Both the position numbers and the translations under genes were made by a program. Of a DNA stretch of 64,000 bases, positions 33,986-46,595 are shown piece after piece. The notes under the pieces were generated by a model. It was not told the origin of the DNA. It saw only the letters and a program-made list of their open reading frames with translations, and made no database searches. This DNA is from Coenobita brevimanus (Eukaryota; Arthropoda; Malacostraca; Decapoda; Coenobitidae), in NCBI GenBank assembly GCA_032717465.1, contig CM064690.1, forward strand, positions 6,237,917-6,301,916, given 5' to 3'. Positions within the stretch are counted from its first letter, which is position 1, and each line of letters opens with the position of its first letter.

Positions 33986-34773
33986 ACATAGCCTATGATT
34001 TCATCATCCTTTGTGTAATTTTTAACGCACAGTATGCTGCATGTTTGATCACGAGCGCGTTCTGCCTCAGTCCCCCCCTTCTACCGTTATAGTAGAGTAA
34101 GTCGTCCTTTCTATTGTTCAGTGCGGGATTGTCAACTCTTTGTCCCCATGGTTTCATTTGCGCGTCCTTCTTACAAGTTGTATCAAGCTCTGCTGGCCCC
34201 TATATAATGAGCTCAGTCTCTACATTATTGCCACTTAGATCTACTCCTCATTTTGTTCACATCTCTGTCCTCCCCTGTACAGTTATTATTGTGAGTGCTC
34301 AGGAAGTCTCCAACCATCTAGCAGCTGTGTAATTTGAGTATAAGTGTTATTGCATTTTGTTCTTGTACTGTATAGCATAAGTTGTTAATTTGTAGGCCTA
34401 GTGAGGTTTTTGTAATTCATGTAAGGGTCTTTATGTCAGTCATCATTAATAATATTTTGTATCTGTAATAATTTATCTTGCATTAACTGAGCATTACCCA
34501 GTGTATTTTCATTTTATCAGGGCTGACTTAGGTAAATTTACTCTTGCTAATTTCGTGTTAATAGAGGCTATTGCAGTTAACCATATATTTAACCTGTTTT
34601 TTTGCCATTACATTATCCTTATGAGTCCTGAATGTTTTATTTTTAGTTTGAGCATTAAACTTTAATTTGTAATTTTACCTAACTTTTTGTTTTGAACCTG
34701 GAACTTTACGGGACAGTAGTGATTTTTAGTATTCTCACTTAAAGTGTACACTATCTTTCTCTGTTCCGTAACA
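33982..34773 (+). repeat. 5' LTR of copy 2
   Basis: TGTTACATAGCC...CCGTAACA. A TATATAA box lies near 34200-34206, upstream of the probable transcription start. Confidence 0.92.
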
Positions 34774-34854
34774 TAAATTTGGCGACCTCTTATCAGGATC
34801 TTCAGGATATTATCATAAGGATATTGCTTGATATTTTGTGACTGTGATTTATTC

Positions 34855-36015
34855 ATGATGTCTACTATTACTACGCTTGATGAAGCCAAAGATTTTTTGT
34901 CAAATGTGCAAACAGTGTGTGATGTAGAAAACAGAACAAAGAATGAACTTAAGCTTGTTGCTCAACAATTGGGAATTGCTGTTCGCTCTCATCATTCTAA
35001 AGATCAAATTGTTGACATGATTAATGAAACCTTGTTTAATGTAACTCCTCCAAATGAGCAAACGCAGATTGAATTAGCTAAGTTACAGCTAGCCCTGCAG
35101 GAGGCTCGTGTTAAGGAGGCTGAATTTCAAGCACGTGCTAAAGAGGCTGAGTCTCAGGCTAAGGAGGCGGAGTCTCATGCTAAGGAGGCTGAGTTTCAGG
35201 CTCGTGCTAAGGAGGCTGAGGCACAAGTTGAAATTGCTAGGATTCAGGCGGACCATGAGTATCGCATGAAACAAGGTGGAACTGGATCATCTAGCTCTGA
35301 TGATTTTGATGTGGCTAAAAATGTTAAACTGTTCCCTCCTTTTAATGAATCTGATTTAACAAAGTATTTTCAGTTGTTTGAGAGGGTAGGTACAGGTTTT
35401 AATTGGCCCAGAAAGTATTGGCCAGTACTCCTTCAAATTGTTCTCACCGGTAAAGCTCAAGTAACTTATGCATCTTTGCCTCAGGAACAATCTGATAATT
35501 ATGATGTAGTTAAGAGCTTGATTCTTAAGGCCTATGAGCTTGTTCCTGAAGCCCATACAGTAAAATTTAGGACAACTTACAAGCAAGATAAGCAATCCCA
35601 TGTTGAGTATGCAAAAATCAAAGAAGATCTGTTAGAGCAGTGGTTAAATTCTAAGAATGTGGATTCTGATTTTGGTAAATTTATGCTGATGATTTTGCTG
35701 GAGGACTTCAAAAGGTGTATTTATAAATATGTAAGCCTATATCTTGATGAGAAGAGAATAGATAATTTGTCTGATGCTGCAGTTTTAGCTGATGAATATG
35801 TTCTCACTCACAAGAGATATTCTAAAGAAAAAGGGAAAGCTGAGAGTAAGTACGTTGCCTCTACTCAGAGTACAGGTAACAGGAAAGAGAATAAAGATGA
35901 TGTTTCTCAGGAAGTAAATACCAGCTCCACCTCTAGATTTCAGAAAAGTAAATGTACTATTGTAGTAAGCTTGGTCATACTACGGAGAAATGTTTCAGGA
36001 GACAGCGTGATGTGA
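34855..36015 (+). pseudogene. gag of copy 2 (frame lost in the zinc knuckle)
   Basis: Starts at the conserved MMSTITTLDE (ATG at 34855). It has a longer coiled coil than copy 1, with two extra 'AKEAESHAKEAEF'-like heptad blocks, so the repeat number varies between copies. The SCAN-like capsid core follows. Frame 1 is lost near 35957: a base is missing before the second half of the CCHC knuckle, and the chain ends in unrelated residues at 36015. Gag would still be made without a complete RNA-binding knuckle. Confidence 0.88.
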
Positions 36016-37541
36016 ACAAAAAGGAGTCTTTAAATATTCAGTCAATTGGTCTAGTGTCCACCCTTGAGAGTTCCCAGATTCCTTTAACTGAGTTAACTGA
36101 ACCTGCTTTGAGGGGTAAATTAAATCCTCATGATGAAGCTCCTCTTTTGAGCAGTAACGTGGGTGACACTCTCAAGAGTTCATGTGCTAATTTCCTGTCT
36201 GATGGTTTTGTCAGTCCTCTGGACAATAATGACAGGAAATCAGTTAAAATATATCGTGATACAGGTGCTTGCCAATCCCTTATGCTGGCCAGTGTTCTAG
36301 GCTCTAATGTTAATTCCTCTGATGAAACTGTAATCTTACGAGGTGTAGGGAATAATTACTTCTCTGTCCCTCTGTGCAGAGTGAATTTAGAGTCTGGTTT
36401 TGCTAATGGTTCCGTTATGGTTGGGTTGGTTGAGACACTCCCAATGTCAGGTGTAACTTTCTTACTTGGAAATGATATTGGTGGAAGTCAAGTGTGTCCA
36501 GCTCCTCAGTTGTCTAGTGAGCCAGTGGCTGCGACCCAGGATTGTGATGTCCCTGATGTGTTCCCTGCATGTGCTGTCACTAGGGCTAAGTCTAAAGTTA
36601 CTGGTGACTTAGAGGATAATGATGATGATGATGTTATCCTAGCTGACACTTTTCTTGCTAATTTGGACCACTCACCAGATGAGGCAGTACCCCGTAGTGT
36701 TGATAATTTGTCTCGTCAAGAGTTGGTTGAGTTGCAGGTTGCTGACCCTGAGTTGAAAGGTCTAGCTAACTCTGCTTACAGTGAAGAAGAGTCAGCCGGT
36801 GCTTCTACTTGTTATTATATAAAGTCAGGAGTACTTATGAGGAAGTGGAGACCCCCAACAGCATCAGCCGACTGTGAATGGCAGGTTGTACATCAAGTTG
36901 TCATCCCTTGTGTTTGTAGGCAGGATATCATTAGAGTGGCTCATGATTCCAGTTTGGCAGGACACCTTGAAGTGAGGAAGACTGTGGCACGCATTTTGAA
37001 ACACTTCTACTGGCCAGGTATCTTCAGGGATGTTTCCTGGTATTGTAAATCTTGTCACACCTGTCAAGTTGTGGGGAAGTGTAATCAGACCGAAAAGGTT
37101 GCACCTCTAGTTCCCATTCCTCCTTTTGAGGGGCCATTCACCCGTGTGTTGGTGGATATTGTGGGCCCTCTTCCTAAGACTTCTTCAGGATTTTCTTATG
37201 TGTTGACCCTGATTGATATGGCTACTCGTTATCCTGAAGCCATTCCACTTAGAAATATCTCAGCAAAGAACGTGGTTAAGGAAATGCTAGGGTTCTTCAC
37301 AAAGTTTGGTCTGCCCAAGGAGGTACAGTCAGACTGGGGAAGTAATTTCATGTCAAATGTTTTCAAGCAGTCTCTGAAAGATTTGGGCCTCACCCAGATC
37401 ACGTCTTCAGCTTATCATCCCCAGACCCAAGGAGCGTTGGAGAGATATCATCAAACACTCAAATCGATGCTCAAGAAATACTGTTTGGAACATCAGAAAG
37501 ACTGGGATAAAGGTCTTCCATTCGTTGTGTTTGCCGCATGA
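35958..37541 (+). pseudogene. Protease-integrase part of copy 2
   Basis: Shifted frame continuing the zinc knuckle ('CSKLGHTTEKC'), then protease 'DTGA', the integrase H2C2 finger, and a DDE core with all three acidic residues and D-35-E spacing intact ('VDIVGP', 'SDWGSNF', 'GALERY'). It stops at TGA 37539-37541 where copy 1 has Arg, just after the catalytic core. The same frame continues after the stop to about 37677, where a base is lost. Confidence 0.88.
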
Positions 37542-37677
37542 GAATCTCCAAATGAATCACTGGGCTTCTCACCTTTTGAACTACTGTTTAGCCATGAAAT
37601 AAGAGGACCCCTTAAGCTACTCAAGGAATGCTGGCTGTCGGAGGAAGATGACGTCAACCTGCTGGAGTATGTGATGA

Positions 37678-38611
37678 ATTCAAAGAACGGCTGTACACTG
37701 CTTTACAGCTGGCGAGAGAGAATTTAGGAGCTGCTCAGGAGAAGATGAAGACTTGGTATGATAAGAAGTCCAGGTTACGCCACTTTCAGCCAGGAGATCA
37801 GGTTTTGATTCTGCTACCAGTTCATGGGCAACCTCTTCAAGCCAAGTTTAGTGGTCCTTATTTCGTGGAGAAAAAACTAAGTGATGTCAACTATGTCATC
37901 GCCACACCAGATCGTAGAAAGAACAAGCAACTATGTCACATCAACATGCTAAAGTTATATCACAGGCGGGACGAAAATAATCCAGTCTGCACTGTAGCTG
38001 TTTTACCCGAGTCTGCAAGTGAAGCTCCTCCATGCAGTATGAGCCTGAGTGATAGTTTGGGGAAGAATCCTGATATCATGAATGATTTCCAGACTAAGCT
38101 TTCTCATCTACCTCCCGAGGAATGGCAGGAGTTTTCGGCATTACTGCAGGAGTACCCGCAAGTGTTCCGTGATACTCCAGGAAGAACCACTGTGTTGATG
38201 CATGATGTCGATGTTGGAGATGCAAAGCCAATTAAACTGCCTCCTTACCGTGTGAACCCAGTGAAATTTCCTCTCATCCAGAAGGAGCTTGGCTACGTGT
38301 TGGACCACAAGATGATTGAGCTCTGTCAGAGCGAGTGGAGTTCTCCTGTCACTCTAGTCCCTAAGCCAGGTGGGTCACAGCGGCTTTGCATCGACTACAG
38401 ACGTGTTAATCAGATAACTAAAACAGACACTTACCCTCTCCCTCACGTGGAAAATTGCATAGACAAGATCGGAAAGGCTAGGTACATAAGTAAGTTTGAT
38501 TTGTTAAAGGGATACTGGCAAGTACCTATGACTGAACGTGCTAGGGAGATCTCATGTTTTGTAACACTGGGGAAAGAAAATGTTATTGCAGATTGCTTAT
38601 CTAGACTTTAG
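37678..38611 (+). pseudogene. Integrase C-terminus, RT start and RNase H end of copy 2
   Basis: Continues the integrase C-terminal region ('LRHFQPGDQVLILLP', an integrase GPY/F-like domain with 'SGPYFVEKKL') and the linker to RT blocks 1-3 ('FDLLKGYWQVP'). After 'TLGK' it jumps to 'ENVIADCLSRL' and stops. That last motif is the usual end of Ty3/gypsy RNase H. The deletion therefore spans RT block 4 to nearly the end of RNase H and retains the reading frame. Its breakpoints differ from those in copy 1. Confidence 0.85.
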
Positions 38612-38672
38612 ACAGATTGTTTTAGAGTAATAAGAAATTTCCTTTGTAAATTTCTTTTTCTTTGTGGGGAGG

Positions 38673-39464
38673 TGTTACATAGCCTATGATTTCATCATCC
38701 TTTGTGTAATTTTTAACGCACAGTATGCTGCATGTTTGATCACGAGCGTGTTCTGCCTCAGTCCCCCCCTTCTACCGTTATAGTAGAGTAAGTCGTCCTT
38801 TCTGTTGTTCAGTGCGGGTTTGTCAACTCTTTGTCCCCATGGCTTCATTTGCGCGTCCTTCTTACAAGTTGTATCAAGCTCTGCTGGTCCCTATATAATG
38901 AGCTCAGTCTCTACATTATTGCCACTTAGATCTACTCCTCATTTTGTTCACATCTCTGTCCTCCCCTGTACAGTTATTATTCTGAGTGCTCAGGAAGTCT
39001 CCAACCATCTAGCAGCTGTGCAATTTGAGTATAAGTGTTATTGCATTTTGTTCTTGTACTGTATAGCATAAGTTGTTAATTTGTAGGCCTAGTGAGGTTT
39101 TTGTAATTCATGTAAGGTTCTTTATGTCAGTCATCATTAATAATATTTTGTATCTGTAATAATTTATCTTGCATTAACTGAGCATTACCCAGTGTATTTT
39201 CATTTTATCAGGGCTGACTTAGGTAAATTTACTCTTGCTAATTTCGTGTTAATAGAGGCTATTGCAGTTAACCATATATTTAACCTGTTTTTTTGCCATT
39301 ACATTATCCTTATGAGTCCTGAATGTTTTGTTGTTAGTTTGAGCATTAAACTTTAACTTGTAATTTTACCTAACTTTTTGTTTTCAACCTGGAACTTTAC
39401 GGGACAGTAGTGATTTTTAGTATTCTCACTTAAAGTGTACACTATCTTTCTCTCTTCCGGAACA
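38673..39464 (+). repeat. 3' LTR of copy 2
   Basis: Near-identical to the 5' LTR. The terminal bases are TTCCGGAACA instead of TTCCGTAACA. Confidence 0.92.
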
Positions 39465-40598
<1,134 letters not shown>

Positions 40599-40995
40599 TC
40601 ATTATCATCATCATCATCATCAGCCATTTGAGCGTCCACTGCATGACCGACCTATCCCTACCAAAATGGGGACGATACAGCCAATGTATCTCTACCAGGT
40701 GGTTTAAGCTGTCTAGTAGAAATTGTATGTAGGGTGAGAAGTGCTTGTAAGTGTAATTGTTGTGTTGGAGTGGCTTTGGTTGTGTGTGTAGTCTGTGAAC
40801 TAAGTGTCATCGGCCCGCGCAAGCCGACTGGGTGCAAGCATACTTTATTGTATGCGACACTGGTTCAGCTACAGCACCCCTGATGTCCACCAAAGCAGTA
40901 CGTTACGAGAAAACCGCTCCCAATGTTTATTACCCTGGCGGGACGTGAACCCTGGTTCACCCGTGTACGAAACGCACACTCATACTCTTCCGATG
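40599..40995 (-). mobile_element. tRNA-derived SINE, copy 9
   Basis: Counterpart of copy 6, but its head is disrupted after the CGAAACGCACACT block (about 40980), followed by CATACTCTTCCGATG and (AT)n. The A-box region is lost. Confidence 0.85.
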
Positions 40996-41408
<413 letters not shown>

Positions 41409-41849
41409 TCATATAAATTCACTGAAAATTGGAGTTACATGATCGAATTCCTTTGGTCCTTCCTCTGCGACCTTTATGGAAAAGTTCTGTAGCTTTTCTA
41501 TCTTGGCTATGAGGGAGCAATTTGTGGTACTCCATATTATGTTGAAGAAAGTTAGGACACTTAGTACCAGAGACTGTACAATTGTTAGGCGAGTTGCTCT
41601 ATCAAAGTACTGTTTTATTCTATTGAAAAACATCAATTGCCCCATGGCTATTATTGTTACATCATTTATGTGTTTACCATAGGTCATATAGAGGTCGATG
41701 TAGATTCCTTGATCTTTTGTGTGAATTGAGGGTTGGACTGTGCTGTCGTGAAAGTGGATAACGGTGGAGTTTGGTGTTTTTGAGATGAGTTGACGTGTTC
41801 CTTTGACAATACATTGAGTTTTATTTGTGTTGAACCTAAGACCATTCTT

Positions 41850-41850
<1 letters not shown>
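41409..41850 (-). pseudogene. LINE RT C-terminal fragment (third family)
   Basis: The minus-strand frame encodes the end of a non-LTR reverse transcriptase: 'GLRFNTNKTQCIV' (RT block E region), 'GIYIDLYMTYGKHI' (block 'LGVxLD...W..HI') and 'FFNRIKQYFDRATRLTIVQSLVLS' (thumb). It is truncated on its 5' side by (GA)n at 41851-41902 and has no YADD block. It differs from the fragment at 19.2-19.7 kb. Confidence 0.75.
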
Positions 41851-41906
<56 letters not shown>

Positions 41907-42175
41907 ACGGAGTGCAAGCAGAGAAGTAAGAAAAAGTGAGCAATGGAAGAGAAGGGAGAGAAGAAGCATGTAAAAGACAGGGTTAAAAAAAAAAAAACGT
42001 GAGCGAGGGAGGTAAATAAAAAATGACCTAGTGATTGATGGCCTTTCAGCCTTTCTTTGACCTGAAACCATTTTGTAAAACGAAGCCCAACCCTTCCCTC
42101 TCTCTCCCTCTGTCACTGGTAATCATTTTGCCTTCTTTGTTTACCGGAGAGAGAGAGAGAGAGAGAGAGAGAGTA
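41851..42175. repeat. (GA)n blocks and spacer
   Basis: (GA)n at 41852-41902 and 42147-42173. Confidence 0.92.
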
Positions 42176-42727
42176 TATCAAGGTGGATATTCTCGAGTGA
42201 AAAAATTCAGTTACTCATTCACTCGCTCAGTTACTCATATACTCACCATGTCCCATTCACTCGTTTTCTGTCATTCGCTCATTCATTGGCTGACTCACGT
42301 ACCCATTTTCTCTTGCTCAGTCATTCACTTTCTCAGTATTGCTCGATTTGTCATTCTTTCACTTTTTCACCCAGGTTACTCACACTCTCGCTCTCTCTCG
42401 CTCAAACTAGTGCCTTTAACTAAAAATGTTCTCATCAATTTAATCCTTTCAGACCGATGGAGTGGTGTGGAGGGACGCCTTCATGTGGTGGCACCAATAA
42501 AACTGGGTGGTGGAGCTGCCAAGTTATTCAAATTTCCCTCAACTCCCTCCCTGTCTCCCCAAAAGGAGGATGGTGGCAACTTCATCCTGAAGTCCACCAG
42601 GTTCACGTTCATTTGTACCTGGAGTTGTAACTACTACTACTACTACTACTACTACCACTACTATTACTACCACTACTATTACTACCACTACTATTACAAC
42701 AAGTACTAATACTAAACATATTCTGTA

Positions 42728-42763
<36 letters not shown>

Positions 42764-42825
42764 TAGTAGTAGTAGCAGCAACAGCAGCAGCATTAGGAAC
42801 TGCATATGATCCCAGTGTCATTTGA
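42176..42825. repeat. CACTC-rich spacer, GGTGCCACC repeat, (CTA)n and (CAT)n
   Basis: A CACTCA/CATTCA-rich stretch runs from about 42200 to 42400. An inverted copy of the GGTGCCACC repeat lies at 42450-42620 (GGCACCAATAAAACTGG matches the reverse complement of the copies at 26.6, 42.9 and 48.9 kb). (CTA)n follows at 42629-42712 and (CAT)n at 42729-42765. Confidence 0.75.
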
Positions 42826-43079
42826 ATGCAAACCCGGTGGACAGCATGCCGAATTTACTCATCTGTAGTTTACCACCCTCCTTTCTGGGAATAGGGCGGG
42901 AATTGAGACACGTTCGAATAACCAGACAGTTCCACCTTGCAGTTATGTCGGTGCCACCTAGTGAAGGCTTCCCTCCTCAGCACCCGTTTGGTGACATCAA
43001 AAGCGAAGTAAATATTGCTCCTTTGGATTGACGAGATGATTTTTTTAAAAGGAGATTTCATTCATCTGACAGAACTGGA

Positions 43080-43440
43080 CGACTACCACAACTTGAATAC
43101 TAAGTCGTGGTTGCATGAAATTCAGTGACCATTAGTTATGAGGTAGAAATGAGTCTCCTTGGTAATTAGTCAAATCAGTCCTCCAGTCTAACTACACCTG
43201 GCCACCAACTGAGCTGTAAGAAATTAGGGATCTTTGTTAGGTTTGAGTAAACGCGCTATAGATGACTCCCGTAGATAGAATAAAATTATCTGGTTGTAGC
43301 CTAAGTTAAATATAAACGACGTACATGAGCTGAAAGAGCAGGAAACAATAACCAAGGAGACTCATTCCTACCTCATAACTAAGGGTCATCGAATGTCATG
43401 CAACCCCGACTTACGAGGCTGTTTAGGTTGTGGGAGTAAT
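43080..43440. repeat. Inverted repeat inside duplicate A
   Basis: The segment 43085-43178 is the diverged reverse complement of 43343-43435: CCAAGGAGACTCATT, CTACCTCATAACTAA and TCATGCAACC occur on opposite strands. Arms are about 90 bases, with a loop of about 165. A third, partial direct copy (ACCAGGGAGACTTATTCCTG) lies at 43478-43530. Duplicate B has lost the left arm. Possibly a foldback or MITE-like element. Confidence 0.7.
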
Positions 43441-43839
43441 TCAGTTTTGTTAGATGAAAAGAGACAGGCTTTAGTAACCAGGGAGACTTATTCCTGCCTG
43501 ATAAGTAGAACGCCTGAATATCATATAATCGTGAGTTCCATTCTACAATCCTTTAACATAACTTGGCCCAGATTTTCAATTTATAGCTTATTTTACGTAG
43601 CTAAGTAGTAGAGAAAGGCAGTACTATGCTTCAGCGTCCTTTTCATACCTCTCCTTCGTGACTAGCATCATATTATAGTGTTAATTTATTGCTACAACAT
43701 AGTATTCGTGACAGAGGAATTATATGAGAAACGAGTTTTAGGCCACGGGGAAGTAGAAACAGGATAGTTACTGCTGATCACAATGTAATTCCCCTTTACT
43801 CTTCAGTAAATAGGTACATAAGATGTTGCCGTTAGACGT

Positions 43840-45030
43840 GTGGCTCGTATGGAAGTGGAGGCGAATGTGCTTCCCTTCCGTATTCGCCGTGACCACCTGG
43901 CATTGTCCTACGGCATAAGGACATTAAGAAAAAGTAATATCGGCAATGTGGCCTGTACACCCCTGCGTCAATACCACCACCTTCTGCGGGGGGTGCGTCG
44001 GCCACTTGCCGCTCGCCTCCACATACTGACTCAGGAGCTTGATGTGGACCCCAGTGACTGTGACAAGTTGGTGCTTAAAAATATAGCGCCTTGGGAGCCA
44101 CCCGGCTTTACAGTCGATGTTACATGGCTCCCAGCACCAAAGGCCAAGGCGCCGGAGGCGGAGGTCCACCACTTGTTTCGTAACATCATTGTTCGTCACT
44201 TGGGGTCCCATCAATTGTACACCGACGGCTCCAAGTCGAGTGAATGTGTGGGTGCAAGTGTGTGGTCGACTGAATGTGCCCTCAGGTATCGGTTGCCGAC
44301 TCATACATCTGTGTTTACTTCAGAACTTTTTGCTATTGACAAAGCCATAGACTATGCTCTCAATTCTAGACATGACTCATTTGTCATATTTTCAGATTCA
44401 AAATCAGCCCTTCAGGCAATTGCATCTTGCACTACGGACTCTCATGAGATCCAGGGCCGCATCGTTAATAAGTTGCATTCATGCAACAAGTCATTCACGC
44501 TGATCTGGGTGCCTGGTCATTGTCGTATCTACGGCAAAGAGCAGGCTGACTTACTTGCAAAGTCGGCTGTGGAGCTCGAGGAGACTTGGGACGTTCCTCG
44601 TGATCTACGGTCGAGTCTATCTCTCGGAAAGAAATCAATAAATCTTCTGTGGCAAGGTCAGTGGACCAGACTAAATATTCCAACTTGTAAGCCGTACCTG
44701 GGCGACTGGGACACTGCCGACCGTCCCAGTCGCCTAGAAGAAAAAGTGTTGGCACGGTTACGGCTTAATGCCACCATTGTAACCCACATAAAACCATATA
44801 TGGAAAGACGCTTCCCACCGCACTGTGACATCTGTAATGCGGTGTTATCTATCAGTCATATCATCCTGCGCTGTCGGCGATTTATTCGTGAACGTGCTTC
44901 ACTTATAAATTACTGCGGCGCAGTAGACGTCCCCTTCACCCTTTCCACCATCCTGGGTGATGGGGACATTGTTATGACTGATAAATTGATGGCTTTCTTG
45001 AGAGAGACCGGACTGATCAGAGTGATGTGA
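43840..45030 (+). CDS. LINE ORF2 C-terminus with RNase H domain
   Basis: An open frame of 396 codons that enters at the truncation point; there is no real start. An RNase H type 1 domain occupies about residues 120-245: Asp in 'YTDGSKS', Glu in 'FTSELFAIDKA', Asp in 'IFSDSKSALQAI', and 'WVPGHCRIYGKEQADLLAKSA' with the conserved His and final Asp. All four catalytic positions are present. Near residue 325, C-D-I-C...H-I-I-L-R-C is the CCHC-type motif found after RNase H in I, R1 and similar LINEs. RNase H removes RNA from the hybrid during reverse transcription. RT and endonuclease are missing. The intact frame suggests a fairly recent insertion. Confidence 0.88.
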   Translation: MARMEVEANVLPFRIRRDHLALSYGIRTLRKSNIGNVACTPLRQYHHLLRGVRRPLAARLHILTQELDVDPSDCDKLVLKNIAPWEPPGFTVDVTWLPAPKAKAPEAEVHHLFRNIIVRHLGSHQLYTDGSKSSECVGASVWSTECALRYRLPTHTSVFTSELFAIDKAIDYALNSRHDSFVIFSDSKSALQAIASCTTDSHEIQGRIVNKLHSCNKSFTLIWVPGHCRIYGKEQADLLAKSAVELEETWDVPRDLRSSLSLGKKSINLLWQGQWTRLNIPTCKPYLGDWDTADRPSRLEEKVLARLRLNATIVTHIKPYMERRFPPHCDICNAVLSISHIILRCRRFIRERASLINYCGAVDVPFTLSTILGDGDIVMTDKLMAFLRETGLIRVM

Positions 45031-45763
45031 CTTTTTTACTGCGTGGTTATGCTTTTTATGAAGAGTAAATATGTATATATTGTAACATTAATTAGGGTTG
45101 ACAGTTGACATATTTTAAATTGTTCCTCCTCCCACCGATCTATTTCTAATATAGATGTCCCCTACATTAAGCCAAGTTCCTCGCCTGACAGTCACCACCT
45201 GATGAGTGCAAGTGTGCAATATAGGAAGGTATTGGGCACTTGCAGTCGATGGTGGTCTGCTGGGCGAGGTTCTTCACTTTTTGTACAAATTATGTAAATA
45301 CATTATATTATCTTGCTTAAGTTATTCTAAGTAGGGACGACAGCTGACGTATATGGAAATGTTCCTGACTCGTCTGGTTCCCTTTCATATATTGATGTCC
45401 CCTATATTAGGTTGTGCCTCGACTGACAGTGACCAGGTGATGAGTGCAGGTGTGTCATGTAGAAAGGCATTACATATCTGTAGTCGATGGTGTTCTGTTA
45501 GTCGAGGTATTTTTACCATTAGTGTAGGTCTAGCTATTTGTCTCTGTAGGATTTAGTATAGGTTAGCGATTTGTCTGTTAGGTGATTAGTTTTAGGGTCT
45601 TTAGATTAGTTTTCCTTTATAATATAAGGTATTAAAAATAAAAAACCAAGAAAAAATTAAAAAAAAATAAAAATTCCAAAAAAAATAAAAAAAATAAGAT
45701 TAAAATTATTATATATATATGTACGTTTGCATGAAAGTGTGTCTGTATGTATGCATGGAAGTG

Positions 45764-45796
<33 letters not shown>

Positions 45797-45833
45797 ATAT
45801 ATGTTTGTATATATATCTATATATGTTTAAATG

Positions 45834-45894
<61 letters not shown>

Positions 45895-45957
45895 GGCCTT
45901 AATAACCAGGGGCTTAGGCCCCAATGGTTGATAGGCCGGGAAAAAAAAAAAAAAAAA
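45031..45957 (+). other. 3' UTR of the RNase H LINE
   Basis: Two diverged direct repeats of roughly 230 bases: GATGTCCCCTACATTA...CTGACAGTCACCACCTGATGAGTGCA (about 45150) and GATGTCCCCTATATTA...CTGACAGTGACCAGGTGATGAGTGCA (about 45385). Both are followed by GCAGTCGATGG or GTAGTCGATGG and CGAGGT. After an A-rich stretch come (TG)n, (AT)n and the hairpin near the A-tail. Confidence 0.8.
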
Positions 45958-46318
45958 AATTGGTTAATTTCACTTTTACGATTAGAAAATTTTGAGGATG
46001 TATTGATTCTCGAGTGCGGCCATACGTGTTGTTTTTACTTTGCGGGAAAGTGGTGAATAAGTGCTCATCTACTAATGGGATAAATTCGAATATTATGTTG
46101 TAGTTAAAGCTAGGTGTTTGAGACTAACGTAAATGTTGAAATTGTCTCAAACAGCCGTATTATGATCAGGCCAAGTCTACCAACCTAATTAACGCCAGAC
46201 GATTCCACTCTGTTGAACCACACACACACACACACACACACACATTAATCATCTCATCATAGGGAAAATACTTGTTCTGTTTATCAGCTGGGTAATTGAT
46301 TCACAGAAGTCTGTGAGT

Positions 46319-46355
<37 letters not shown>

Positions 46356-46422
46356 GGCAACTTGGTACAACTTACAGTACCCTATATATTCCTTAACTCC
46401 CTCACTCCAACGTCTATATAGT

Positions 46423-46429
<7 letters not shown>

Positions 46430-46465
<36 letters not shown>

Positions 46466-46543
46466 AACGGAAGCGATCAATAATATAACTTCCGTGTGTG
46501 TAAGAGAGAATACGGCACCAGCTGGTGCCAGAAACTCATCCAC

Positions 46544-46595
<52 letters not shown>

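Larger units (their letters stand above)
33982..39464 (+). mobile_element. Gmr1-like Ty3/gypsy LTR retrotransposon, copy 2 (RT-deleted)
   Basis: About 5.48 kb, plus strand, the same family as 12722-18178. The LTRs are 792 bases each. The putative primer-binding site TGGCGACCTCTTATCAGG is at 34780-34797 and the polypurine tract TTTGTGGGGAGG at 38661-38672. Coding order is gag, zinc knuckle, protease, integrase, RT. Defects are a 1-base loss in the zinc-knuckle region (near 35957), a CGA-to-TGA stop in the integrase (37539-37541), a 1-base loss near 37677, and an internal deletion near 38575 removing most of RT and RNase H. It is older or more decayed than copy 1. Confidence 0.9.
43838..45957 (+). 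mobile_element. RNase H-bearing LINE, 5'-truncated
   Basis: The boundaries come from comparison with the empty site in duplicate B: sequence shared with B stops after GCCGTTAGAC at 43837 and resumes after the A-run near 45958. The insert holds the 3' part of ORF2 (RNase H and a CCHC-like motif), a 3' UTR with an internal duplication, (TG)n and (AT)n, a terminal hairpin GGGGCTTAGGCCCC, and an A-tail. The class is I/Jockey-like with RNase H. A second copy of its 3' end is at 61500-62078. Confidence 0.88.
42826..46440 (+). repeat. Segmental duplicate A (with LINE insertion)
   Basis: Pairs with duplicate B (48835-50210). A carries two extra segments: about 190 bases at 43019-43204 and the LINE at 43838-45957. 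All flanking landmarks match B, for example GTAAACGCGCTATAGATGAC, CATAACTTGGCCCAG, ATGTTGCCGTTAGAC, and after the LINE AAAATTTTGAGGATGTATTG. Confidence 0.85.

Noticed and set aside
41409..42116. Single 235-codon gene
   Set aside because: The N-terminal third is a translation of (GA)n and flanking purine-rich sequence; only the rest is LINE-like.
45900..45957. Independent short palindromic element (GGGGCTTAGGCCCC)
   Set aside because: It also occurs at the same place in the second LINE 3' end, so it belongs to the LINE tail.
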